From assembly GCA_903844895.1 (NCBI GenBank), contig CAIMVM010000198.1, forward strand, positions 1 to 53,973: a DNA stretch of 53,973 nucleotides. The letters run 5' to 3'. Below are positions 15,931 to 22,967 of the stretch, in pieces; position 1 is the first letter of the stretch; every line of letters starts with the position of its first letter. The notes beneath the pieces were generated by a model that was not told the DNA's origin, did not search any database, and saw only the letters and a list, made by a program, of their open reading frames with translations. This DNA comes from an uncultured Pseudomonadota bacterium. GTDB lineage: Bacteria; Bdellovibrionota_B; Oligoflexia; Oligoflexales; CAIMVM01. A program made the translations under genes and the position numbers.

Positions 15931-18288
15931 CTATTTCTTATTTGCAATTTGTAAAGCTTCTGCCTTAGTTCTTTTAGCTTCTAGGAATTCTTGTAGGCTA
16001 ATGATATAGCCGTCCTTGCCCAGCTTAGATGTAATTGCTACCTCACGATAGTCATTTGCGATAGGGACTGATTTGTTGGCAAGCTTGATTTGAGCAGTAG
16101 TAAATAACAAGTTGTGAACAAGAATTTCTGCATTAGGGTTTATTGTGATTTTAGATTTTAAATTTTGGATCCGATTTGTCAGTTTTTCTATAATTTTTCT
16201 AGATTTAACCAGTCTTTTTTGAAGCTCTAATTTCATTTCTGAATGCTTCTTGGCAATTTGGTTCGCCTTTCGGCTGGTTAAATCTCGTAGGTTAGCTCTG
16301 TCTTTCTCAGCCGAGGTAGTGACTCGCTCCAGGCGTGCCTCGGCTAACTGGCAGGAATACTCGGTTTTCCAATCGCAACCTATATTAACAAAAGTTGTGG
16401 TTCCATGTTTAAGACCGAGATTAAAAGTATGCAGGTGCCCCGTCGCCGCAAGTCTTCCTCCTGCTATAATCCCACCGTCTTTTGGACTGACTTGGATTCC
16501 AATACCTGCGAATACATTTGTGTTTAATAGGGCCTTTTCTACCTTAAGAGTGCCACCACAATATATGCGGGAATTTTCTATGTGATAAGCAGTGATGTTT
16601 TCTACTGCGTCAAGCTTACCTCGTTCCGTCGTAATCACTCCCCCTTCAACAAAAATCGAGGTTTGACTTTTTACGATGCCACCATCGACATTGCCAAAGA
16701 TTGAAATGGGGCCAGTTCCAATAACTGAGGCTCCTTGATCCACGTTTCCACGAATTTCTATAGGGCCATCATATACAATATTTCCCGATTTAAGTGAGAC
16801 ATCTCCCTGGTGGATATAGATTTTTTGGAGTGAGATGCTAAGTCCTTTGATAACTGGAGTGCCAGGTTCTGTTGCAAAAAAACGTCCCCCTTTTTTAGCC
16901 TGTAAGCCAGGACCTATAGTAACATTGAGCCTTGTTCCGGCAGGTGGATCAAGAATTTCGCCAAAAACATTTCTTCCAGGTTTGGCGGGTTTTTGGTAGA
17001 GAGTCTCTGCAACAAGATCTCCTGGTTTAACAACTTCTGAAGAATGTAAATTTCTAAGATCAATAAAGTCGCCATCATGTTCTTTGATGAATTTTTCTCT
17101 AGCATGTTTGTAAGATGGGTAGAGATAAGGTTCCTCACCTGAAACACCAATTTCCCCTGTCGCAAGGGTCATTCCATTCAAGTCCTTTTGATTTTCTAAG
17201 GCTAAAAGAAGCTGAATTTTGTAAGGTATGAATAATTCTTGTGCGAGTTTTAGTTGTGATATTTGCAACTCAAGCCACTCTTCGTCGAGAACCAAGCTTT
17301 TGTTTTCATATATAGATTTTTTGAAATTTGCTACTCTCGCAATCATATTGTTATCGCTAACTTTCATCTCGAGATCTGATTTTTCTACCTTTTCCTGTTC
17401 TGGCTCTTTTTCTGGTAAAATGTTTCTACTTTCACCTAATGAATGGGAGCTGACTGGGCTAGGCTGGCGGGCGGGACTTGAAGAAGATGAGTTTGGCTCA
17501 GAGGGCCACTTACCGTAGGCAATGACAACTGCCTTAGGAATACCAATCCCAAGACTTAAAGGGCCTGTGCTAAATTCTTTCCAAATTTCTTTAAATATTT
17601 CGGGGTTTGTTCTAACTTCGACGCCGGTCTCTTCGCTCAGTGTATGTGCACTCTTTTTGCCTAAGGCAAGCAAGGATTCTTCTGAAAGAGTTAGGAACGC
17701 ATTTGAATTTCTAATCACAAGAGAAACTTCTTGCCTAGATTTATTTACAGATACTGTAACAGTTTTATTTTGACCTTCAGAAAATGGCTGTTGAGCGGTG
17801 ATGGGAATATTTTCCACTGGCCATCCAGACGCCAAACGTAGAAAGCATGCCTGTAGCTGCGATTCGTTGGGGAGTTCTTTGATATTAGCGCGCTGCAATT
17901 TGCGATGGACTATCTTAATAAATGAGTGAACGCCAAGTGTCTGAGCCGCTTCTCGATCTAGTATCGAGACTTTGCACAAAGCTCCACTTCCGCCTTGTTT
18001 GATCACGAGCCACTTTTGGGTGGGAATTCCCAAGCCTAAAGTAAACCCTACGGATTCTACTTGACACTCTGGCTTAGAAAGGAGTTCCCATATCTGACGG
18101 TAGACGCTTTCGTCAATCAAGTGATCTTCAATGGTTTTTTCTGAAATCAATTGAGAAAGTTTCGATTTGCATCGTTCCATGACGTTTTCTTGTGGGGCTG
18201 GATGCTGTTGGCAATACTCTCTGTGAAGTAGTACGCGAAAGCGAAACTGCTTTGATTGATAGAGTAGTTTTGGCCCTTTGTCCGACAC
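15931..18288 (-). CDS. DUF342/FapA-domain protein
   Basis: 785-residue cytoplasmic protein of the FapA (DUF342) family, known as flagellar-assembly protein A in some bacteria. The N-terminal half (about 1-260) has two related segments with the patterns VGFTLGLGIPTQKWLVI and GPLSLGIGIPKAVVIAYG, which look like an internal duplication of a small domain. A Ser/Pro/Glu-rich linker follows, then the FapA core from about residue 400 (FIDLRNLHSSEVVKPGDLVA, GPIEIRGNV, GPISIFGNVDGGIV) with glycine-rich beta-helix repeats, and a coiled coil at about 640-710. The start is a GTG with AGGG upstream. No flagellar structural gene is near; the family's molecular role is unclear. Confidence 0.82.
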   Translation of the reverse strand: MSDKGPKLLYQSKQFRFRVLLHREYCQQHPAPQENVMERCKSKLSQLISEKTIEDHLIDESVYRQIWELLSKPECQVESVGFTLGLGIPTQKWLVIKQGGSGALCKVSILDREAAQTLGVHSFIKIVHRKLQRANIKELPNESQLQACFLRLASGWPVENIPITAQQPFSEGQNKTVTVSVNKSRQEVSLVIRNSNAFLTLSEESLLALGKKSAHTLSEETGVEVRTNPEIFKEIWKEFSTGPLSLGIGIPKAVVIAYGKWPSEPNSSSSSPARQPSPVSSHSLGESRNILPEKEPEQEKVEKSDLEMKVSDNNMIARVANFKKSIYENKSLVLDEEWLELQISQLKLAQELFIPYKIQLLLALENQKDLNGMTLATGEIGVSGEEPYLYPSYKHAREKFIKEHDGDFIDLRNLHSSEVVKPGDLVAETLYQKPAKPGRNVFGEILDPPAGTRLNVTIGPGLQAKKGGRFFATEPGTPVIKGLSISLQKIYIHQGDVSLKSGNIVYDGPIEIRGNVDQGASVIGTGPISIFGNVDGGIVKSQTSIFVEGGVITTERGKLDAVENITAYHIENSRIYCGGTLKVEKALLNTNVFAGIGIQVSPKDGGIIAGGRLAATGHLHTFNLGLKHGTTTFVNIGCDWKTEYSCQLAEARLERVTTSAEKDRANLRDLTSRKANQIAKKHSEMKLELQKRLVKSRKIIEKLTNRIQNLKSKITINPNAEILVHNLLFTTAQIKLANKSVPIANDYREVAITSKLGKDGYIISLQEFLEAKRTKAEALQIANKK

Positions 18289-18468
18289 TGTCTCATCCCT
18301 TTATGAACCGTAGAGAGCGCAATTCCTTCTCGGTAACTCTAGGATTTCTTTGAGTTTTTGTGCAGTGGGCGCAAATCCTCCTCCCGTAACTGGCTGAAAA
18401 AATTGCGTTAATAGGGCTAGGCAGTGAATTGTTATAGAGTTAGGGGTTATTGAAGTGTGTCGTAGAGA

Positions 18469-19536
18469 CTACGAAGGAAGGCGATTTGTGACCAATTGTC
18501 CACATGCGGCCATTATGTCCTGGCCCTTGCTGTAACGAATCATCACACGGATTCCTTTTTCATATAGAAAGTCTCGAAAGGCTTCTAATCTTTTGGGATC
18601 AGGTGAGTTTAGTCGGGAGGGTTCGATGGGATTAAGCGGTATGAGATTTACCTTTACGTTGATGTCCGCTAGCAGTTGAGCAAGCATGGCTGCATCTTCA
18701 AGAGAGTCATTTACATTATGAATAACAGTATATTGAATTAAAAAGTCTTTTTCGTAGGATTTACTTTTTTCTCTAAGAAAGTCGAGTATGTCACCAAGGG
18801 GAAAGCGTCGATTAATGGGCATTAATTTTGAACGTTCTGATTCAGACGTGGCGTGCATACTTAAAGCGTAGGAAATGTTTGGCATTGATTCTAACGCAGC
18901 TTTTAATCCATCTAAATGTCCAGCAGTTGATATTGTTATTTTTCTTGCAGCTAGATTTAATCCCCATGGATCTTTCATAATAGAAATAGCTTTCGTAACT
19001 TCATTGAGATTGTCCAAGGGCTCGCCCATTCCCATAAAGACAACGTTTGTGATGCGTTGAAAACTTGGTAAGTTTAAAGCTTTAAGCCAATTCGCGTTTT
19101 CTTCAATCCATCGGTTAGCTTCGATGACTTGAATTAAAATTTCACTGGCGCGTAGGTTGCGTTTTAAGCCCATTTTTCCTGTGAAACAAAAAATGCAGCC
19201 TTGAGCACATCCTACCTGAGACGACAAGCAGATGGTAATGCGGCTTGATTCCGGCATTAAAACCGATTCCACTTCATAGCCGTCAGCGAGTTTAAAGAGA
19301 AACTTTACGCTACTGTCATACATTGACACTTGAATCTTTGAACGCTCAACTTTGAGAACCTGGGCATGCTCGTCTAGCCAATTTTTAAGCAACCTTGGGG
19401 GGGTGGCCTCTGCCCACGGGCAAGAACTTAGTTTCTTATAGGCTCCTGCCATAATGGTACGCACATGCGCCTGGCTTACCCCTAGCCTTCCCCACTCACT
19501 GGTTAAGTCTTCCCGATTTTGAGAATAAAAATCCAA
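18469..19536 (-). CDS. rlmN: Dual-specificity 23S rRNA/tRNA adenine-C2 methyltransferase RlmN
   Basis: Radical-SAM enzyme methylating C2 of adenine in 23S rRNA and tRNA, 355 residues. The radical cluster is GCIFCFTGKMG within CLSSQVGCAQGCIFC; VVFMGMGEPLDN, ITISTAGHLDG and the C-terminal YSKGQDIMAACGQL with the methyl-carrying cysteine are all typical. The start is TTG at 19536: AAGGAG (19548-19543, minus strand) lies 6 bases upstream, an almost ideal ribosome site, and no ATG is near. It is divergent from the phosphofructokinase gene. Identification is secure. Confidence 0.96.
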   Translation of the reverse strand: MDFYSQNREDLTSEWGRLGVSQAHVRTIMAGAYKKLSSCPWAEATPPRLLKNWLDEHAQVLKVERSKIQVSMYDSSVKFLFKLADGYEVESVLMPESSRITICLSSQVGCAQGCIFCFTGKMGLKRNLRASEILIQVIEANRWIEENANWLKALNLPSFQRITNVVFMGMGEPLDNLNEVTKAISIMKDPWGLNLAARKITISTAGHLDGLKAALESMPNISYALSMHATSESERSKLMPINRRFPLGDILDFLREKSKSYEKDFLIQYTVIHNVNDSLEDAAMLAQLLADINVKVNLIPLNPIEPSRLNSPDPKRLEAFRDFLYEKGIRVMIRYSKGQDIMAACGQLVTNRLPS

Positions 19537-19663
19537 AAATAGCTCCTTAAGACCTCGTTAGGTCAGCTCGGCGGGTTATTAACATATTACGAGACTCATT
19601 GCCAACTTATAAAAAATCTGGGAGTCTGGTGACTTACAGCACGGATGTGGGGGAGTTTAGATC

Positions 19664-20983
19664 GTGGCAGATATGGAAAGACAATTTGACTTTGATGTAC
19701 CTAGTCTGAGATCTATTGGAATTAAAAATCCTATTGCAATGCCAATTGGCAAAGATTTTGTGGATGACGAAACTAAGCTCTTATGCAATCCGCATCTCCC
19801 AGATGCGGAGGCGATGTTTAAGTCAAAACAAAAGTGGCCTGCATTTGAAGTGGCTGGCCCGAGGAAAATGTTAGCCTTTGATCCTGCAAGCACTAAGATG
19901 GCAATTGTGACCTGTGGAGGCCTTTGCCCTGGAATTAACACTGTTGTTAGAGCTATTGTTTTACAGGCGTTTGACCGCTATGGAATCCGATCTATTGTTG
20001 GTGTGCGCTTTGGGTATCATGGTTTAGGGCAGAAACGTCGATCTTTTAAAATACTCAATCCAGAAGTGGTTGCAGATATTCATGATATGGGCGGTACGAT
20101 CCTTGGCACAAGTCGCGGCACTCCGCCGGCCACTGAGATTGTGGACTGCTTGGTAGAGCAAAATATCCAGATACTTTTCACCGTCGGTGGAGACGGAACT
20201 ATGCATGGGGCCCGCGCCATTCAAAAAGAAGTTGAAAGACGAGGGCTTCAAATTTCTATCGTGGGAGTGCCCAAGACCATTGATAATGACATACCCTTCG
20301 TGCGTAAGTCATTCGGATTTGAAACAGCGACTGAAGTGGCCTGTCAAGCGCTGCATGCGGCCCATGTCGAAGCTCAAAGCTTTGATCGATGTATTGGCTT
20401 AGTAAGGTTGATGGGGAGGCATTCAGGATATATTGCTGCCACCGCTACGTTGGCTAGCGGCCACGTGAATTATTGTTTGATCCCCGAGGCCGATTTTGAC
20501 CTCGAAGGAAACGGAGGCCTCTTAAAGATTCTAGAGGCTCGTCTGGAAGAAAAACATAACGCGGTTATTGTCGTTGCTGAGGGAGCAGGGCAGAAATACT
20601 TTGATGCCATACAAGGGGAAAAGGATCCCAGTGGCAATCAAGTTTTAGGTAATATTGGTGAGTTCCTTAAAAAGAGAATTACAGACTATTTTGCAAAGAC
20701 AGGTAAACCTGTGACGATAAAATATATCGATCCAAGCTATATGATTCGCTCGGAAATTGCTAATCCAGCAGATCAGCTGCTATGTGCTCGCTTTGCCCAA
20801 ATGGCAGTTCATGCAGCAATGGCCGGTAAAACTGGCGTGATGATAGGCTATTGGCATGGGAGAATGACTCACGTGCCTTTGGCCGCTTTAGAGGGACAAT
20901 CCCAAAGAATTAAAGAGCATGGTGAGCTTTGGTTTAATGTATTGGAGACTACTGGCCAGCCTGCCAGGCTAACTGGTAAGTAG
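19664..20983 (+). CDS. pfkA: 6-phosphofructokinase (TP0108/plant-like group)
   Basis: Converts fructose 6-phosphate to the 1,6-bisphosphate, 439 residues, longer than the 320-residue E. coli type because of an N-terminal extension of about 75 residues. Motifs: CGGLCPGINTVVR (84-96), GGDGTMHGA (175-183), PKTIDNDIPF (203-212), MGRHSGYIA. The glycine in GGDGT combined with lysine in PKTIDND is the pairing found in ATP-dependent plant/Treponema group-X enzymes; pyrophosphate-dependent enzymes usually have a second aspartate there. So ATP use is more likely than PPi use, but sequence alone does not settle it. The GTG at 19664 is supported by GGGAG at 19651-19655; an ATG at 19673 is too far from it. 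Confidence 0.92.
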   Translation: MADMERQFDFDVPSLRSIGIKNPIAMPIGKDFVDDETKLLCNPHLPDAEAMFKSKQKWPAFEVAGPRKMLAFDPASTKMAIVTCGGLCPGINTVVRAIVLQAFDRYGIRSIVGVRFGYHGLGQKRRSFKILNPEVVADIHDMGGTILGTSRGTPPATEIVDCLVEQNIQILFTVGGDGTMHGARAIQKEVERRGLQISIVGVPKTIDNDIPFVRKSFGFETATEVACQALHAAHVEAQSFDRCIGLVRLMGRHSGYIAATATLASGHVNYCLIPEADFDLEGNGGLLKILEARLEEKHNAVIVVAEGAGQKYFDAIQGEKDPSGNQVLGNIGEFLKKRITDYFAKTGKPVTIKYIDPSYMIRSEIANPADQLLCARFAQMAVHAAMAGKTGVMIGYWHGRMTHVPLAALEGQSQRIKEHGELWFNVLETTGQPARLTGK

Positions 20984-21029
20984 TATTTTTTACTATCAAA
21001 ATCCCAGGTGTTACTTTTAGTGAAATCAA

Positions 21030-21563
21030 TCAACTCCCGCTAGGGGTCTCATTTTTGCGGCGCCGAATGGTTTGACCATCTTTGTCGACTAGGGAGCCAT
21101 GTTTGCGCTCCAGCTCTGCTGCCATAGCATTCAATTTGGCAGCTAGGCGGCCAAGCTCATCGCCCTTTCGTACTTGAACGCGTTCGAAATATTTTCCTTG
21201 ACTGATCAAATCTGAAAAACGTTCAACGGAAACTAAAGGCCCGTAATATTTATGAGTCATTCGAAAGACTACAAAAAGCATTGAGGAAATAAAGCCTAAT
21301 AATAAAGCGATAAGTATTTTCAGGTTGCTCTTGTAGATATCATTATTGAGGACCTGCCATTGCATGTCAGGGTCTGTAACTGCAAATATTTTCATAACAT
21401 TCTGATACTGCTCATCAAACGAACGATGAAAGACGTAACCCGCCAAAGCCATAAAGATCAAAGAGACAGCAACGACATAGACGCCGAGCTTGACCTGCTG
21501 AAAGGGTTCTATAACTAGGGAGCGCAGGGATCTTCCAACCCTATCTTTTGTTTGGCGAGCCAT
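21030..21563 (-). CDS. Two-TM HAMP-domain protein without an output domain
   Basis: 177 residues. Two hydrophobic segments (about 29-50, and about 82-102) frame a short extracytoplasmic loop of about 30 residues; after the second comes a HAMP-like region (YYGPLVSVERFSDLISQG, then KGDELGRLAAKLNAMAAELE) and a charged tail. There is no kinase, GGDEF or methyl-accepting domain. It may act in trans as an adaptor or modulate a partner. The ATG at 21563 has GGAGGAG 7 bases upstream, far better than the TTG at 21587. It is convergent with pfkA. Confidence 0.78.
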   Translation of the reverse strand: MARQTKDRVGRSLRSLVIEPFQQVKLGVYVVAVSLIFMALAGYVFHRSFDEQYQNVMKIFAVTDPDMQWQVLNNDIYKSNLKILIALLLGFISSMLFVVFRMTHKYYGPLVSVERFSDLISQGKYFERVQVRKGDELGRLAAKLNAMAAELERKHGSLVDKDGQTIRRRKNETPSGS

Positions 21564-21752
21564 GGATATCTCCTCCGTAAATGGCAACGTGCGAAATTTC
21601 TAGGACTATTTTACATCGTTCTACTTATTTTAGGTAGCTCTTCAGGTCTCGTTGACAAGTATCTTTTTACCCTGTAGATTGCGTTTTTCGTGGAATCCAA
21701 TCAAAGCTTGGTAAACCAAGCGACACTAACGCTTGTAAGATATGGAGTTAAA

Positions 21753-21863
21753 GTGCACGGTTCAAGACATAAAAGAAAGCATCCTAAAGGCCGCCGTAAA
21801 GTTGGACAGAAGAAGCGCAAAATGATGCGAAAAAGACGTAAACTGCGCACAAACGCCAAGTAA
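21753..21863 (+). CDS. Very basic 36-residue protein (COX24/AURKAIP1- or ribosome-associated-like)
   Basis: Reads VHGSRHKRKHPKGRRKVGQK, then KRKMMRKRRK and LRTNAK. More than half the residues are Lys, Arg or His. The GTG at 21753 has TGGAG at 21743-21747, 5 bases upstream. A 23-codon ATG frame at 21742 overlaps in another phase but lacks a ribosome site. Such tiny polybasic proteins in bacteria are usually ribosome-associated or nucleic-acid binding; the RK-rich end resembles the short AURKAIP1/COX24 domain, but this is a loose match. A strong hairpin lies at 21940-21973. It sits alone between the HAMP gene and an orphan gene. Confidence 0.6.
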   Translation: MHGSRHKRKHPKGRRKVGQKKRKMMRKRRKLRTNAK

Positions 21864-22239
21864 TGGAATCCTAGTCAGTTAAGACTTTCAGCCCATGCGT
21901 TGCTATAAAACGGAGGGGCTGGAAGACTCCAACATTTAGAAACCACGCCTACCATTTTTGATAGGTGTGGTTTTCGGCTATCCAGAGCAGACCCCGTCCC
22001 TTAGATAGGCTAGCAGCATTTTGCTCAATTTGTCCCCTACCAGTCCTAACGTACAAGGCTTTTGAAAAAAAAAACCTTAGAACCAAGGCAAGTTCAAGTC
22101 GTTTGGAAAATTATTTTCAATCAGCCTCCTCAGCTTCCCTTATACTCAATGAAATAAACATAAGAGCATGAACCAGGACACCCTAGTGTAAGGGTCAGGT
22201 TACTTTTGTCTCAAAACAACGGTATGGGGGACCAAAACA
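21864..22239. other. 376-base spacer holding a strong hairpin
   Basis: Contains the hairpin at 21940-21973 and, further on, a TATACT hexamer at 22141-22146 that could be a -10 box for the gene at 22240, though no good -35 box is spaced correctly. A small stem ACCCT/AGGGT lies at about 22180-22195. No gene seen: frames here lack ribosome sites. Confidence 0.5.
21940..21974 (+). terminator. Hairpin terminator downstream of the small basic protein gene
   Basis: AAACCACGCCTA (21940-21951) pairs with TAGGTGTGGTTT (21962-21973) over 12 positions with one non-Watson-Crick G-U pair and a 10-base loop, followed by TTTT. It can form on either strand. Confidence 0.65.
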
Positions 22240-22932
22240 ATGATCGACTTTGTCTACAGGCTTAATCAAATGATCCCGCAGTGGCCAGCGGGCACCAAAA
22301 TGTCCCTTTCCCAGCTTTCCCATGCAACGGACACCTCAGTTCCCCATATCATTCAGTTTGTGTCTGAAGGACTGGGACGAGACTTAGATGTTGCGGCTAT
22401 GGTGGGGTTAGATGAAGCCTACGAAGCGCTTTCTAGCTTAAAGGCTCGAGTCAGACCAGAACTAGAAGCGAGAGAAAGGGCAGAAGCTGAACAACGAGCT
22501 AAGACCATTGAAGCCTATGAGCGCATGATGGAGCGCATTCGTATTCATTTGGCTGCCAAAAACTGGTACCAGGCCTTTAGAACGCTTTCTTACTTCACTG
22601 GTGAGCATCGAGATTGGCTTCCCGATGGCCATTTGACTGCTCTTTGCAATGATACTGTACGTATTGGCATCAAAGCTAAGGCCAATCCACAAGAACTTGG
22701 CATTTGGCTTGAAATGGGCGTTGCGGTTGCCATTCACCGACATTCCCATGATGGTATACAAGAAGCACTTGATTTTATTGATGCTTACGGCGAACATTTC
22801 TTGAATGAAGAATCTGGCAAAGGTGCGTTGATTCTTGGCAACCTTCTGGCTGTTCTTGAGGAACCAGCTGCAAGATTTGAACTTTGGGAAACTTACAAAG
22901 CTCTAATCAACCAGCTCTATCCCATGGATTAA
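22240..22932 (+). CDS. Orphan helical protein upstream of Lon-like protease
   Basis: 230 residues, no signal peptide or membrane segment. The N-terminal part (about 18-60, SLSQLSHATDTSVPHIIQFV) could be a helix-turn-helix. Residues 70-100 form a highly charged coiled coil (ARVRPELEARERAEAEQRAK), and the rest is helical with Trp/His-rich turns. No family recognised. The ATG at 22240 has GGGGGA about 9 bases upstream. It is 35 bases before the protease start and probably in one operon, so a role as substrate, adaptor or regulator of that protease is possible but unproven. Confidence 0.65.
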   Translation: MIDFVYRLNQMIPQWPAGTKMSLSQLSHATDTSVPHIIQFVSEGLGRDLDVAAMVGLDEAYEALSSLKARVRPELEARERAEAEQRAKTIEAYERMMERIRIHLAAKNWYQAFRTLSYFTGEHRDWLPDGHLTALCNDTVRIGIKAKANPQELGIWLEMGVAVAIHRHSHDGIQEALDFIDAYGEHFLNEESGKGALILGNLLAVLEEPAARFELWETYKALINQLYPMD

Positions 22933-22967
22933 TTAAGCCAGGAGACTTTTGGAAAGGCTATATAAAC

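Noticed and set aside
18327-18353. Sigma-28-like promoter for the DUF342 gene on the minus strand
   Set aside because: ACCGAGAA resembles the -10 box, but the -35 match is only 3 of 8 at the correct spacing.
21742-21813. Alternative 23-codon ATG frame over the small basic protein gene
   Set aside because: No ribosome site is spaced for it; TGGAG fits the GTG frame at 21753.
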